From positions 2,108,992 through 2,172,991 of the forward strand of contig NZ_CP132333.1 of assembly GCF_030758935.1 (NCBI RefSeq): DNA of 64,000 nt. Direction: 5' to 3'. Under the pieces are notes generated by a model, which saw only the letters and a list, made by a program, of their open reading frames with translations, was not told the DNA's origin and searched no databases. Position numbers and translations under genes: made by a program. The stretch's first letter is position 1. The number at the start of each line of letters is the position of its first letter. Positions 7,370 through 18,956 of the stretch are shown in pieces. The stretch is from Geothrix sp. PMB-07. GTDB lineage: Bacteria > Acidobacteriota > Holophagae > Holophagales > Holophagaceae.

Positions 7370-8092
7370 TCCCGCCGCCGAGTCTCGGCCCAGATCCCGG
7401 GACAGCTGATCCCGGTTGGGTTCGGGCAGGGACAACACGGGAATGCCAGGCATGCCGTAGGCGATGGCGCACATCATGAATCGGGCTGCCTCGCCCAGGG
7501 TGACGATCTTCAACCGCTCCATGGAGCGGCTCCAGGAGGCTTCCGCCAATGTCTCCAGCCGGTGGATGTTCCAGGGGTGGACCACATGGTTGAAATCCAC
7601 CTCGCCGTGCTCCGGTTTGAAGCCCACATAGGTCATGGCCAGGCCCAGGGTGCGGGGCGGCGCTGGATCCCAGAACCCGCCTCGACCCAGGGTGAAGTCC
7701 GCATCTTTCTTGTGCAGCAGACCGGCCCGGCCCAGGGCCTGCCACACCAAGTAGCCGCCTGCGCTGTCGTCCTCCCAGAAGGGCGCAGCGTGGCGCAGTG
7801 AGGCATCCGTGGCGAAGCCCCCCACCAGGAGGATGAGGATGGGTCCCTTCTCCGGGAACAGCGTGGGCAAATCGAGCGGCTTGAAGGTGCGCCGTTCCTG
7901 GGATGGGGAGGCCATGGGCCCAGGCAGGCGTCGCTCCTGCGGAGGCGCCTCGGCATGGGTCACCACGAGGCGGGAGCCGCCCTCGGTGGCCTCCACCTGG
8001 AGTCGGCCCAGTTCCAACCGGGCGACAATCTCCTCGAAGGTGTACTCCGTGGTATCCAGCGGCGAGGGCTCACGCTCGGGCGGCAACGTCAC
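7322..8092 (-). CDS. Unknown protein, possibly uracil-DNA-glycosylase-fold
   Basis: A 256-residue soluble protein. I chose GTG 8092 because GGAGG sits 4 bases upstream; TTG 8146 would add 18 residues. The C-terminal half has LILLVGGFATDASLR, GGYLVWQALGRAGLL, TYVGFKP and NHVVHPWNIHRL. The order (a GGFxTD-type loop, a G-L-x-x-L-x-x-x-G-L helix, an N-x-x-x-P-W-N-x-H loop) is reminiscent of uracil-DNA-glycosylase superfamily proteins. I cannot confirm this, and the N-terminal ~70 residues look unrelated. It lies 72 nt downstream of kbl on the same strand and probably shares its transcript. Confidence 0.6.
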   Translation of the reverse strand: MTLPPEREPSPLDTTEYTFEEIVARLELGRLQVEATEGGSRLVVTHAEAPPQERRLPGPMASPSQERRTFKPLDLPTLFPEKGPILILLVGGFATDASLRHAAPFWEDDSAGGYLVWQALGRAGLLHKKDADFTLGRGGFWDPAPPRTLGLAMTYVGFKPEHGEVDFNHVVHPWNIHRLETLAEASWSRSMERLKIVTLGEAARFMMCAIAYGMPGIPVLSLPEPNRDQLSRDLGRDSAAGLWLEWASDLLAVGRS

Positions 8093-8164
8093 AGTGCCTC
8101 CAGGGAATACCCTGAAAACCTTGCGCCGATGGCCGCCCGGTGGCAAGCCCTACGGTCTTTCCAG

Positions 8165-9358
8165 CTAGGAGATGACGCCCAGCTCCTTGCCGACCTTGGT
8201 GAAGGCGGCGATGGCGTGATCCAGATCGGCCGTGGTGTGCGCGGCGCTCATCTGGGTGCGGATGCGCGCCTGGCCCTTGGGCACCACGGGGAAGAAGAAG
8301 CCGATGACATAGACCCCCTCATCCAGCAGCCGCTTGGCGAATTCCTGGGCCAGGGGGGCTTCGTAGAGCATGACGGGCACGATGGGGTGCTCACCGGGCA
8401 GCAGCTTGAAGCCAGCCCTCTCCATGCCGGCACGGAAATACCTGGCGTTCTCGTGCACCTTCTGGATGAGGCCCTGGCTGTTCTTGAGCAGCTCCAGCAC
8501 CTTCAGGGTCGCGGCCACGATGGCAGGGGCCACGGAGTTGGAGAAGAGGTAGGGCCGGGCCTTCTGACGCAGCCAATCGATGGCCACCTGCTTGCCCGCG
8601 ATGTAGCCGCCCGAGGCGCCGCCCAGGGCCTTGCCGAAGGTGCCGGTCATGAAGTCCACCCGACCCATGACGCCGCAGTGCTCGTGGGTACCGCGGCCAT
8701 TCACGCCCATGAAGCCCACGGCGTGGCTGTCGTCCACCATCACCATGGCGCCGTATTTCTCGGCCAGGTCGCAGACCTCGCCCAGCTTGGCGATGTAACC
8801 GTCCATGCTGAAGACGCCGTCGGTGACCACCAGCTTGAAGCGGGCGCCCGCCTCATCGGCGGCCTTGAGCTGGGCTTCCAGGTCGGCCATGTCGGAGTTG
8901 GCGTAGCGGAAGCGCTTGGCCTTGCAGAGGCGGATGCCATCAATGATGGAGGCGTGGTTCAGCGCGTCGCTGATGATGGCGTCCTCCTCGCCCAGCAGAC
9001 CCTCGAAGATGGCGCCGTTGGCGTCGAAGCAGCTTGAGTACAGCTGGGTGTCCTCGAAGCCCAGGAACTCGGCCAGTTTCTGTTCCAGCTCCCGGTGGAT
9101 GTCCTGGGTGCCACAGATGAAGCGCACGGAGGCCATGCCGAAGCCGTGCTGGTCCATGACCTGCTTGGCGGCGGCGATCACGTCGGGGTGGTTGGCCAGG
9201 CCCAGGTAGTTGTTGGCACAGAGGCAGACCACATCCTTGCCGTTGGCCTTCATCTGAGGCTGCTGGGGCGAGGTGATCACGCGCTCGGTCTTGTAGAGGC
9301 CGGCCTCCTTCAGCAGTTCGATTTCGCGGGTGAGATGGGCCAGGTAGCCAGGGTTCAC
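8165..9358 (-). CDS. kbl: 2-Amino-3-ketobutyrate CoA ligase (glycine C-acetyltransferase)
   Basis: A 397-residue PLP enzyme of the alpha-oxoamine synthase family. It cleaves 2-amino-3-ketobutyrate with CoA to glycine and acetyl-CoA, the step after Tdh in threonine catabolism. Visible motifs are [12 protein letters not shown], the PLP-contact segment [12 protein letters not shown] and the catalytic lysine in [14 protein letters not shown]. Length equals E. coli Kbl (398). The GTG start at 9358 has GGAG 6 nt upstream. Kbl and tdh are on the same strand but about 4.7 kb apart with a rightward operon between them, so they are not one operon here as in E. coli. Confidence 0.95.
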   Translation of the reverse strand: MNPGYLAHLTREIELLKEAGLYKTERVITSPQQPQMKANGKDVVCLCANNYLGLANHPDVIAAAKQVMDQHGFGMASVRFICGTQDIHRELEQKLAEFLGFEDTQLYSSCFDANGAIFEGLLGEEDAIISDALNHASIIDGIRLCKAKRFRYANSDMADLEAQLKAADEAGARFKLVVTDGVFSMDGYIAKLGEVCDLAEKYGAMVMVDDSHAVGFMGVNGRGTHEHCGVMGRVDFMTGTFGKALGGASGGYIAGKQVAIDWLRQKARPYLFSNSVAPAIVAATLKVLELLKNSQGLIQKVHENARYFRAGMERAGFKLLPGEHPIVPVMLYEAPLAQEFAKRLLDEGVYVIGFFFPVVPKGQARIRTQMSAAHTTADLDHAIAAFTKVGKELGVIS

Positions 9359-9457
9359 GGCAGTCTCCTATCGACGCAAGTCGTTAGGATACTGCCGGGT
9401 TGCTTGACGGGCAGCGGCATGTGTCACCATTCTTCCGAAACGACAAGGAAACCGACC

Positions 9458-10003
9458 ATGCGCCACCTGCTGCTCCTGCCCGCCCTCCTCCTCACCCTGG
9501 CCTGCAGTTCCAAGCTGGACAAGAGCCGCGCCGAGGATCTGCTCCGCAAAGACTATCCCGTGGTGGTCACCACCACCGTGCCGGAGCATGCCTCCGCGGA
9601 GAAGGGGAGCCCCGAGCACCTTCGCCTCACCGCCCTCCGGGAGGGCGTCGCCAAGACGGGCTGGTTCGACATCGAGGTCAAGCCCGAGGGAAACCGGGAG
9701 ACCTTCACCTTCCGCTTGAAGCCGGACGCGCCCAAGGCCATCAAGGCCGCGCCCAAGGGCTTCAGCATGCCCGCAGCGGAGGCAGTCTTCGTCCGGGCCG
9801 CCAAGATGGAACCCACCCGCGAAGGGGCCCGCGTGACCTATGAAGTGCGCCTGGAGAAACCCACAGCCCAGTTCCCCCTGTTCCAGGCTCAGTTCCCCAA
9901 CGCCCGCTTGGGCCAGATCCACCCCCGCTTCGCCACCTTCGAGCGGCGTCGGGGCGCCTGGGAGCTCACGGGCACCAGTGAGACCTTCCGGAAGGCTGAG
10001 TAG
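9458..10003 (+). CDS. Small lipoprotein of unknown function
   Basis: A 181-residue predicted lipoprotein. The signal peptide MRHLLLLPALLLTLACSS has a lipobox LLTLAC with the lipid-modified Cys at about residue 16. The mature part is charged and predicted mostly beta and helical, with no cysteine and no family I recognise. It begins with a helical segment (KLDKSRAEDLLRKDYP) and contains several Lys/Glu-rich strands. ATG 9458 follows an AAGGAA ribosome site. The gene is divergent from kbl. A TTGACG element at 9404-9409 could be the -35 of its promoter, with a poor -10 near 9428. Confidence 0.75.
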   Translation: MRHLLLLPALLLTLACSSKLDKSRAEDLLRKDYPVVVTTTVPEHASAEKGSPEHLRLTALREGVAKTGWFDIEVKPEGNRETFTFRLKPDAPKAIKAAPKGFSMPAAEAVFVRAAKMEPTREGARVTYEVRLEKPTAQFPLFQAQFPNARLGQIHPRFATFERRRGAWELTGTSETFRKAE

Positions 10004-10092
10004 GCCACCGCGCCGGGACTTGATCGGAGTTACAGCCTTGTGGCTATGGGGATGGGCGCGCCTCCGGTACCTTTGAAGGCATCGAGGTTCCT

Positions 10093-11436
10093 TTGGATCA
10101 CAGTCCTGCCTTTCGTCTGCGGCGCTTCCTGAACTGGTTTCCCCTGGGCCTGACCTACGCGGCCATGTACATGGGCCGCTACAACTTCAACATCGTGAAA
10201 AACGACATCGGCGCCTGGTACCACCTGGACAAATGGCAGATGGGCGTCATCGCCTCTGCGGGTTTCTGGACCTACGGCCTGGCCGTGGCCCTCAACGGGC
10301 CCATCGCGGATCGCATCGGCGGCCGCAAAGCCATCCTGGTGGGTTCCATCGGAGCGGCCCTGCTGAACCTCCTCATCGGCTTCATGTTCCTGAACGGCCA
10401 TGTGACCCAGCTCCTCCTGAGCATGAGCCTGCTCTGGAGTGTGAACATGTACTTCCAGAGTTTCGGCGCCCTCTCGGTGGTGAAGGTGAACAGCACCTGG
10501 TTTCACGTGCGGGAGCGCGGCGTCTTCGGCGGCATCTTCGGCATCATGATCAGCTCGGGCTACTTCCTGGCCACCACCATCGGCGCCTGGCTGCTGGCCA
10601 GCTTCCACAGCTGGACGGTCATCTGGTTCGTGCCTTCCGCGGCCATGGCCCTGATGTTCTGCGTGGATTGGTTCCTCGTGCGCAACCGCCCCAGCCATGC
10701 GGGCCATGCAGACTTCGACACCGGCGATGGCTCCAACGCCGCGTCAGCGGAAGACGCCCCCCTGCCCATGGCCGACCTGGCGAAGAAGGTCTTCCACAAC
10801 CCCGTGATCGTGGCGCTGATTTTCGCGGAATTCTGCACGGGCTTCGTCCGCCAGGGCGTGATGCTCTACTTCACCGAGTATCTGCAGGAGGTCTACCACC
10901 TGGGCAAGAAGGAACATCTCTTCTGGTTCACGGGCATCGCCTTCATGGCCGGTGGCATCCTGGGCGGCCTGCTCTGCGGTTGGATGAGCGACAAATTATT
11001 CCAGTCCCGGCGCCCTCCCGTGGCCTTCCTCTTCTACCTCGTGCAGGTGCTCATGCTGGGCCTGCTGGGCATGACCCTGGGCCAAGGCACACTGGGCGGC
11101 CAGATCTGGGCCGTGATCCTGCTGGGCCTCACCGCCATGTTCATCTTCGGGGTGCACGGCATGCTCAGCGGCACGGCCAGCATGGACTTCGGAGGCCGCA
11201 AGGCAGCGGCCTCCGTGGCAGGCGCCCTGGACGGCATCCAGTACATCGGCTCGGGCCTGACAGGCTTCGGCCTGGGCTGGGTCCTGAAGACCTACGGCTG
11301 GGATGGCGTCGCCATGCACGGCCATCAACCAGCGAATGCCTGGGTGTGGGTCGGGGCCATCATCCCCTTCAGCCTCATCGGTGCCTTCATCATGACCCGC
11401 ATCTGGAACGCCAAGGCGGGCGCCGGGGCGCACTGA
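10093..11436 (+). CDS. MFS transporter, organophosphate:phosphate antiporter type
   Basis: A 447-residue inner-membrane transporter with about twelve hydrophobic helices, of the GlpT/UhpT (organophosphate:Pi antiporter) family. The N-terminus (LTYAAMYMGRYNFN followed by a short helix-loop) is characteristic. The inter-helix loop GPIADRIGGRKA between TM2 and TM3 is the MFS signature. GGRKAAASVAGALDG in the second half matches the family. The likely substrate is a sugar phosphate or glycerol-3-phosphate, but the residues seen do not discriminate. It starts with TTG 10093, preceded by GAGG at 5 nt. The structured repeat 11446-11513 follows. Confidence 0.85.
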   Translation: MDHSPAFRLRRFLNWFPLGLTYAAMYMGRYNFNIVKNDIGAWYHLDKWQMGVIASAGFWTYGLAVALNGPIADRIGGRKAILVGSIGAALLNLLIGFMFLNGHVTQLLLSMSLLWSVNMYFQSFGALSVVKVNSTWFHVRERGVFGGIFGIMISSGYFLATTIGAWLLASFHSWTVIWFVPSAAMALMFCVDWFLVRNRPSHAGHADFDTGDGSNAASAEDAPLPMADLAKKVFHNPVIVALIFAEFCTGFVRQGVMLYFTEYLQEVYHLGKKEHLFWFTGIAFMAGGILGGLLCGWMSDKLFQSRRPPVAFLFYLVQVLMLGLLGMTLGQGTLGGQIWAVILLGLTAMFIFGVHGMLSGTASMDFGGRKAAASVAGALDGIQYIGSGLTGFGLGWVLKTYGWDGVAMHGHQPANAWVWVGAIIPFSLIGAFIMTRIWNAKAGAGAH

Positions 11437-11445
11437 AAGACAGGT

Positions 11446-11513
11446 CCACAGATTCCACCGATCTCACAGATTCAAGAGCACCTGAATTCTGTGTGAATCT
11501 GTGAAATCTGTGG
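11446..11513. repeat. Imperfect long palindrome built from CACAGATT words
   Basis: Nested inverted repeats: CCACAGATT (11446-11454) with AATCTGTGG (11505-11513), and TCACAGATTCA (11464-11474) with TGAATCTGTGA (11494-11504). It separates the transporter from the convergent P-loop gene and may act as a terminator. The AT-rich wording is unlike the surrounding GC-rich DNA. A related phrase occurs at 40897. Confidence 0.75.
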
Positions 11514-11522
11514 ATGAAGTCT

Positions 11523-12509
11523 TTACTTCGCCAGCTGATCGAAGGCCGCCTTCAGCCCGCTGTGGATGGCGTTCACATCCTCCACCTTCCACAGCTTCTG
11601 ATCCTCGCGGACGAAGGTGGTCAGGTCGTTGCGGTTGTCGAAGCGGGCCACGGGCAGGTGGTAGACCTTGGTTTCAAAGCGATCACCCGCCTGGATGAGA
11701 CGTTCCACGCGGATGGTACCGGGCTTGTCACTCTGCTCCATCAGGTAGGCCATGTCGTCGGTGCCGTACTGGCCCAGCATCACTTCCATCGGCACGCTGT
11801 GATGCAGGATGCTGCCCTGGCCATTGGGACGGCCCCGCTCGATGTTCTTGCGGCGGCTTTCGGTGGGATCCACCCAGACGTAGAGCACCGAGGCCTTGGC
11901 AAGGATGGCCGGATCCAGGGTCTGGAAGGCCGTGTCGTAGCCGTGGGGTGGGCACAGCGGGAAAGACGAGCCGTGGGCGCCGCCGCGGGCCGCTTCGATG
12001 ACCAGGGTGCGTCCCGCCTTGTCCTGGGCGTTCTGGCGGTTGAGGGCGTCCAGTTCAGCCCGGCATTCCGCTTCCAACGCCTCAGCCATGCGGACGCGGA
12101 TGCGGTGGGGGATGTCGCCGAGGTACTCGTGCAGGCCCACCTTGGCGTGGGCGGCGTCCAGGCGGTCGAAGAGGTGCTGGGCGGCGCTGGCGACTTCCAC
12201 CTGGCGGCTGGCCATGAGGTGGGCGTGATCCTCGTTGAGCAGCTCGATGAGCACAGCCCAGGTCCAGTTGTCGCGGAAGGGTCGGCTGGGGCCGTGGTAG
12301 TAGGCGTAGCCCAGACCGTTGGCCCTCAACTCGTCATCAATGCGGTGCATGAGGTGGACGTAGGGGTAGTCGTCCAGCTGCAGCGTGGGGCCCATGTGGA
12401 AGTCGTTGCGGCACTGGTCGGGCGTGAGGCTGGCCAGGTAGCGGCGCACCTCCGACTTGCCCGAAGCCGGCAGGCTGAAAAGCAGAATGGTGTCGAGGAG
12501 CTGGGCCAT
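11523..12509 (-). CDS. P-loop NTPase/kinase-like protein of unknown function
   Basis: A 328-residue cytoplasmic protein. It opens MAQLLDTILLFSLPASGKSE, with a Walker A-like motif (LPASGKSE, residues 13-20) directly after a beta strand, as in small nucleotide or zeta-toxin-like kinases. A long charged helical middle contains LDDYPYVHLMHRID. A later strand, ASVLYVWVDPTESRRKNIERGRPNGQ, resembles the Walker B/lid region with Arg residues. I do not recognise a named family or substrate. It is transcribed leftward and divergent from dnaG, with about 75 bp between the starts. Confidence 0.7.
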   Translation of the reverse strand: MAQLLDTILLFSLPASGKSEVRRYLASLTPDQCRNDFHMGPTLQLDDYPYVHLMHRIDDELRANGLGYAYYHGPSRPFRDNWTWAVLIELLNEDHAHLMASRQVEVASAAQHLFDRLDAAHAKVGLHEYLGDIPHRIRVRMAEALEAECRAELDALNRQNAQDKAGRTLVIEAARGGAHGSSFPLCPPHGYDTAFQTLDPAILAKASVLYVWVDPTESRRKNIERGRPNGQGSILHHSVPMEVMLGQYGTDDMAYLMEQSDKPGTIRVERLIQAGDRFETKVYHLPVARFDNRNDLTTFVREDQKLWKVEDVNAIHSGLKAAFDQLAK

Positions 12510-12584
12510 GGGCGTTCACCGTGCGAATCCTCAAGAATGCCACGAATCCTCGATCTGGGCCCGCGCTCATGTTATGCCTGGAGG

Positions 12585-14312
12585 ATGCGTGACCGTGAAA
12601 TCGTCGAGCGCGTCCGGGAGGCGACCGACCTGCTGGCCCTGGTGGGTCAGGCGGTGAAGCTGCGCAAGCAGGGCTCGGCGCACGTGGGCCTCTGTCCTTT
12701 CCATGCGGAGCGCAGCCCCAGCTTCCAGGTGGTGGCCAACCGGGGCTTCTACCATTGCTTCGGCTGTGGCAAGCACGGCGATGCTTTCACCTGGCTCATG
12801 GAGCGGGAGGGCATGACCTTCCCTGAAGCCCTGGAGACCCTGGCCCGAGGTGCAGGTATCGACCTGCCCCAGCGCCGGGAGCGGCCCAGCGCCGAAGTGG
12901 ACTTGGAAACACGCATGCGCTCGGCCCTCGACGCGGCCCAGTCCTTCTTCGAGGCCCAGCTGGCCAGGCACGCGGGCGCCCAGACCTACCTGCGGGAACG
13001 GGGCTATAAAGGCCCCTTCCTGGCTAAGGCCGGTTTCGGCATGGCCCCCGATGGCTGGGAGGGCCTGGTCTCCCATCTACGCAACTTGAACTTCTCAGGA
13101 GAATTGCTGGAACAAGCTGGCTTGGCCAGCCGCAGCGAACGGGGAACCCAAATCGATTTCCTGCGGAACCGGCTCACCATTCCCATCCACGACGTCCGAG
13201 GGAGGCTGGTGGCCTTCGGGGGCCGCATCATGGGCGAGGGTCAGCCCAAGTACCTCAACACCCGCGATACGCCCCTCTTCCACAAAGGTGAAACACTGTT
13301 CGGCTTTCATCGCGCCAAGGGCGCCATGAAGGATGGCGCCCTGGTGGTGGAAGGCTACTTCGACGTGCTTCAGCTCCACCAGCACGGCATCCACCAGGCC
13401 GTGGCGCCCCTGGGCACAGCCCTCACGGAGGAACACCTCAAGGCCCTGGGCCGCTTCACCCGCCGAGTGATCCTCTGCTTCGACGGCGACAATGCGGGCC
13501 GCCGCGCCATGGAAAAGAGCCTGCGCATGGCCCTGCCTCTGGGTTTCGAAGTGCGGCTGCTGGAACTGCCCCAGGGGGAGGATCCCGATACCTGGTGCCT
13601 GAAACTGGGGGGCGAGGCCTTCCGCGATCTTCTGCGCGCCGCCCCGGACTGGACCGCCTTCATGGTGGACCGGGCCATGGAAGGCAAGGATCTGCGGCGC
13701 ATCACGGATCGCATGGGGGCCTTCAAGGACCTGCTGGATTTCCTGCCCTACCTGCCCCGCACCACCGAAAGCCGCGACCTCTTCTCCAGCCTGGCTCATC
13801 AGCTGCAAGTGCCGATTCAGGAGCTGGACCGGGCCGTGAAGAACCGTCAGGCGCCCACCCCGTCCACTGATGAACCCGGTCCAACGGCGCCACCACTGCC
13901 GGAAATGGACGATTTGATCCGCAGCCTCCTTCTGCTCTGCGCCAGTGGCCATTGGCGGCGGGTGCAGGAAACACCCCCCGCCTGGTGGGAAACCCTGGAG
14001 GGGGCCCCTCTGCTGCAGGCCCTGTTGGATGTGGAGGGCGATGTGACCCTCCTGCCAGATGGGGCCGTGGCGGTACTCCGCCACATCGAGGCCCAGGCCA
14101 GCCACAAGGACGAGGCGGGGCGCGATGCGGAATCCCTGCTGGTGAAGCTCGAAGGGCGCTACGTGGATCGGGAGATCCAGGCCAACAACCGGCTCCTCCA
14201 GGATCCCAGCACCGTGGTGGATACGGCCCTCACCCGCCGGATCATGGCCCGGCAGAATGACCTGCTGGCCCGCCAGAAAAAGCTCTCCCAGCTGCGGCGG
14301 AGCCTGCGTTGA
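12585..14312 (+). CDS. dnaG: DNA primase
   Basis: A 575-residue bacterial DnaG primase that makes RNA primers for replication. The N-terminal CHC2 zinc domain has Cys37, His40, Cys58 and Cys61 (CPFHAERSP...[12 protein letters not shown]). The RNA polymerase/Toprim core follows with [13 protein letters not shown] and [10 protein letters not shown]. The C-terminal DnaB-interaction region is less conserved. The frame is open far upstream, but ATG 12585 gives the canonical DnaG start. GGAGG abuts the ATG with almost no spacer, which is odd and may lower initiation. rpoD follows 166 nt later, the dnaG-rpoD core of the macromolecular synthesis operon; rpsU is absent upstream. Confidence 0.93.
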   Translation: MRDREIVERVREATDLLALVGQAVKLRKQGSAHVGLCPFHAERSPSFQVVANRGFYHCFGCGKHGDAFTWLMEREGMTFPEALETLARGAGIDLPQRRERPSAEVDLETRMRSALDAAQSFFEAQLARHAGAQTYLRERGYKGPFLAKAGFGMAPDGWEGLVSHLRNLNFSGELLEQAGLASRSERGTQIDFLRNRLTIPIHDVRGRLVAFGGRIMGEGQPKYLNTRDTPLFHKGETLFGFHRAKGAMKDGALVVEGYFDVLQLHQHGIHQAVAPLGTALTEEHLKALGRFTRRVILCFDGDNAGRRAMEKSLRMALPLGFEVRLLELPQGEDPDTWCLKLGGEAFRDLLRAAPDWTAFMVDRAMEGKDLRRITDRMGAFKDLLDFLPYLPRTTESRDLFSSLAHQLQVPIQELDRAVKNRQAPTPSTDEPGPTAPPLPEMDDLIRSLLLLCASGHWRRVQETPPAWWETLEGAPLLQALLDVEGDVTLLPDGAVAVLRHIEAQASHKDEAGRDAESLLVKLEGRYVDREIQANNRLLQDPSTVVDTALTRRIMARQNDLLARQKKLSQLRRSLR

Positions 14313-14333
14313 TCGCATTCTGAACCTCAGCCC

Positions 14334-14361
14334 TTGCCTGATTTCGCAGATTCCCTATACT
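14334..14361 (+). promoter_or_regulatory. Predicted rpoD promoter
   Basis: TTGCCT (14334-14339), 16-bp spacer, TATACT (14356-14361) in the dnaG-rpoD gap: a good sigma-70-type match. It would start transcription near 14368 and give rpoD an untranslated leader of about 110 nt in addition to readthrough from dnaG. Confidence 0.65.
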
Positions 14362-14478
14362 GAAAAGTTCCGGATTCGGCCGGTACATTGGCCGAGATCT
14401 GTACCTCCCTCGGCCACCGGGTTCCCCGGTCCCCACCGGATCACCCGGCCGATGTTCGCAGCGCTCTTTGAGGTCCGA

Positions 14479-16203
<1,725 letters not shown>

Positions 16204-16218
16204 CCCCAGGTTGGATTT

Positions 16219-16251
16219 CGAGGCCCGCCGACGATTCTCTGGCGGGCCTCG
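16219..16251 (+). terminator. Hairpin after rpoD
   Basis: Perfect 11-bp stem CGAGGCCCGCC (16219-16229) with GGCGGGCCTCG (16241-16251) around an 11-nt loop. No U-tract follows, so termination strength is uncertain. Confidence 0.55.
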
Positions 16252-16304
16252 TGGCGTACAAGCTTGTCGATGATCCAGCCTCGGGAGTGCGTTAGCCTGA
16301 GTTT

Positions 16305-17924
16305 GTGTCTGAATCCAAGAGCCCCTTCGCCCCGCTGCGGAACCATCTCTTCCTGGCCATCTGGATTGCGGCCATGGCCTCGAACGTGGGCACCTGGGTG
16401 CAGAGCGTGGGCGAGAAGTGGCTCATGGCGGAGATCACGCGCTCCCCCCTGCTCATGAGCCTCATCGAGACCGGCTCCACCCTGCCCATGCTCATTCTCT
16501 CCATGCCCGGTGGGGCCATCGCCGACATTGTGGACCGCCGCCGCTTGCTGCTGCTCACCCAGGGCTGGATGCTGCTGGCCGCCACGGCCATGGCAGTCCT
16601 GTCCGCCCTGCACCTGGTGTCGCCCCTCCTCCTCATTTCCATGTCCCTGCTGCTGGGCGTGGGCGCGGCCCTCAACGCCCCGGCCTGGCAGGCCTCCGTG
16701 CCCGACCTGGTGCCCAAGGATCAAATCGCTGCGGGCGTGGCTCTCAACAGCGCCGGATTCAATGTGAGCCGGGCCGTGGGCCCTGCCCTGGGCGGCCTCA
16801 TCGTGGGCTGGTTCGGCCCCACCTGGGCGTTTGCACTCAATGCTGTGTCCTTCGTGGGCGTGCTGGTGGTGCTGAAGGGCTGGAAGCGGCAGCCCACCAC
16901 CACCGATCTGCCCGCCGAGCGCTTCACCGCCGCCATGAAGGTGGGCCTGCGCTACACCCGCCACCGCAAGGCCCTGCAGGTCATCCTGCTGCGCGGCGGC
17001 GGCTTTGTCTTCTTTGGCGGCCCCATCTTCTCCCTGCTGCCCACCCTGGCCATCCACCACCTGCACCTGAGCTCCTCGGCCTTCGGCCTGCTGCTGGGGT
17101 GCACGGGGGTGGGCGCCGTCTCAGCCACCCTGGCGCTGCCGAGCCTGCGGCCTCGGATCAGCCCCAACCAACTGCTGGCCCTGGCCACGGCGGTGTTCGC
17201 CTGCGGGCTGCTGCTGCTTTCCTACGTCGTGCATGTGCTGCCCGTGGCCCTCATCCTCCTGGTCTGCGGCGGGGGCTGGCTCACGGTGCTCAGCACCTGC
17301 AACACCGGCGTCCAGCTCTCGGTGCCTTCCTGGGTGAGGGCCCGCGCCCTGGGCGTCTACATCACCACCTGGGGTGGCGCCATGGCCGGCGGGGCGGCCT
17401 TCTGGGGCTGGGTGGGCGAGCACCGCGGCATTCACACCGCCTTCGCCGCGGCGGGTCTGGGCATGCTGGCGATGCTGGCCGTCACGGCCCGACTGAAGAT
17501 CCAGGCTCTGCACGAGCCGATGGACCTGAGCCCCCACCGCCTGCAGCCCCACGCTCCGGAATCCATTCACCCCGATGAAGGTCCCATCCTCACCGTGCTG
17601 GAGTACCTGATTCCCGAGGACCGGAAAGCGGCCTTCCAGGAGGCCATGCGGGAGGTGCGCCGCATCCGCATTCGGGATGGCGCCGTGCGCTGGTCTTTGT
17701 TCCATGATCTGGCCCGGCCAGAGCCCGGGCTCATCCGTTTCGTCGAAAGCTTCCTGAGCTCCAGCTGGGGCGAGCACCTGCGTCAGCACCACCGCGCCAC
17801 CGTGGAGGATCGGGCCGTGTTCCGCAACGCCTATGCCCTGGGCCGGGAGCCCAAGCCGCGGATCAGCCACCTGGCGGCGTCCTGGGAGGACCGGGGCTCC
17901 ATTCTTGACCGCATTCTCGAGTAG
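16305..17924 (+). CDS. MFS exporter with C-terminal ABM-like domain (MFS_3 type)
   Basis: A 539-residue inner-membrane protein. About 12 hydrophobic helices (residues ~15-400) open NHLFLAIWIAAMASNVGTWVQSVGEKWLM, typical of the enterobactin-exporter/transmembrane secretion effector (MFS_3) family. A soluble C-terminal domain (about 420-539) contains VLEYLIPEDRKAAFQEAMREV and WSLFHDLARPEPGLIRFVE. It resembles the ABM (antibiotic biosynthesis monooxygenase) dimeric ferredoxin-like fold often fused in this family. The substrate is unknown; efflux is likely. The start is GTG 16305 (MSESKSPFAPLRN). It stands between rpoD and the kinase gene, same strand. Confidence 0.82.
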   Translation: MSESKSPFAPLRNHLFLAIWIAAMASNVGTWVQSVGEKWLMAEITRSPLLMSLIETGSTLPMLILSMPGGAIADIVDRRRLLLLTQGWMLLAATAMAVLSALHLVSPLLLISMSLLLGVGAALNAPAWQASVPDLVPKDQIAAGVALNSAGFNVSRAVGPALGGLIVGWFGPTWAFALNAVSFVGVLVVLKGWKRQPTTTDLPAERFTAAMKVGLRYTRHRKALQVILLRGGGFVFFGGPIFSLLPTLAIHHLHLSSSAFGLLLGCTGVGAVSATLALPSLRPRISPNQLLALATAVFACGLLLLSYVVHVLPVALILLVCGGGWLTVLSTCNTGVQLSVPSWVRARALGVYITTWGGAMAGGAAFWGWVGEHRGIHTAFAAAGLGMLAMLAVTARLKIQALHEPMDLSPHRLQPHAPESIHPDEGPILTVLEYLIPEDRKAAFQEAMREVRRIRIRDGAVRWSLFHDLARPEPGLIRFVESFLSSSWGEHLRQHHRATVEDRAVFRNAYALGREPKPRISHLAASWEDRGSILDRILE

Positions 17925-17987
17925 ACGCTTCTAGGCTCTGTAGCGGGTTTCGGTCATGCTGGAGCCATCGCTTCGGAGCTTCTTCCC

Positions 17988-18956
17988 GTGCTTTCCAAGG
18001 ACCAGACCCTGGGCAAATACCAGATCCTGGACCGCCTCGGTTCCGGCGGTTTCGGCGCCGTGTACCTGGCCATGGACACCTGGGTGAATCGCAAGGTGGC
18101 GCTGAAGGTGCCGCACCAGCAGCAGGACGAAATCGTGGACCTGCTGAAGGAACCCCGCATCATGGCGGGCCTTAAGCACCCCAACATTGTTGAGCTCATC
18201 ACCGTCGAGCGGAAGAACGGCATCTTCTTCATGGTGCTGGAATACGTCGAAGGCGAGGGACTCGACCGCTACATCCGCCGCGAGCGCTCCCTGCCGCCCA
18301 CGCGGGCCCTGGAGATCGGTCTCGATGTGTGCAGCGCCATCGCCTTCGCCCACGGCCACCAGATCCTCCACCGTGATCTGCGCCCCGCCAACATCCTGGT
18401 GAACAAGGATGGCGTGGCCAAGGTCACCGACTTCGGCACCTCGCGGGTGCTGGAGATGCAGCACGTGCCCTACGCGCCCACGCGCATTGGCTCACCCCCC
18501 TACATGGCGCCTGAGCATTTCCGCGGGCGGGCCGTGTTCCAATCCGATCTCTGGTCGCTGGGCATCACGCTCTACGAAATGCTGACGGGCACCGTGCCCT
18601 TCTACGATGCCGATCCCCTCAAGATCGCCCAGGCCCTCAGCAGCCAGCAGATTGTGGCGCCGCACCTGCGCAATCCCATCGTGCCCAAGGCCTTTTCGGA
18701 AGTGGTGATGAAGGCCCTGGCTGTCAATCTGGGTGAGCGGTTCCTGTCGGCGCAGGCCCTGCTGGAAGCCCTGCGCCGCCTCAAGGACAGCGTCGCCCGC
18801 GAGACCCGCCCGCTCGGCACCGCCGTGCTCTCCACCAGCATGTCCGGACCCCACCCCACCCTGAGGGCAGCCACCCAATCGCGGCTCTGCCGCTTCTGCT
18901 ACAGGCAGCTTCCGCGCATGGCCATGGTCTGCCCCAACTGCGGCGAAAAGAACTGA
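17988..18956 (+). CDS. Hanks-type Ser/Thr protein kinase with zinc-ribbon tail
   Basis: A 322-residue cytoplasmic kinase. Visible motifs are the glycine loop GSGGFGAVY near residue 19, the ATP-positioning VALKV (Lys40), the catalytic loop HRDLRPANIL near 128, metal-binding DFGTSR near 147, the APE-equivalent MAPEHF and DLWSLG. The loop carries Arg where most such kinases have Lys (HRDLKPEN), but Asp and Asn remain, so it may be active. A Ser/Thr/Pro-rich linker leads to a C-terminal zinc ribbon, CRFC near 297 and CPNCGEKN at the end. No transmembrane segment or PASTA sensor is present. The start is GTG 17988. The stop overlaps the tamB start by one base. Confidence 0.88.
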   Translation: MLSKDQTLGKYQILDRLGSGGFGAVYLAMDTWVNRKVALKVPHQQQDEIVDLLKEPRIMAGLKHPNIVELITVERKNGIFFMVLEYVEGEGLDRYIRRERSLPPTRALEIGLDVCSAIAFAHGHQILHRDLRPANILVNKDGVAKVTDFGTSRVLEMQHVPYAPTRIGSPPYMAPEHFRGRAVFQSDLWSLGITLYEMLTGTVPFYDADPLKIAQALSSQQIVAPHLRNPIVPKAFSEVVMKALAVNLGERFLSAQALLEALRRLKDSVARETRPLGTAVLSTSMSGPHPTLRAATQSRLCRFCYRQLPRMAMVCPNCGEKN

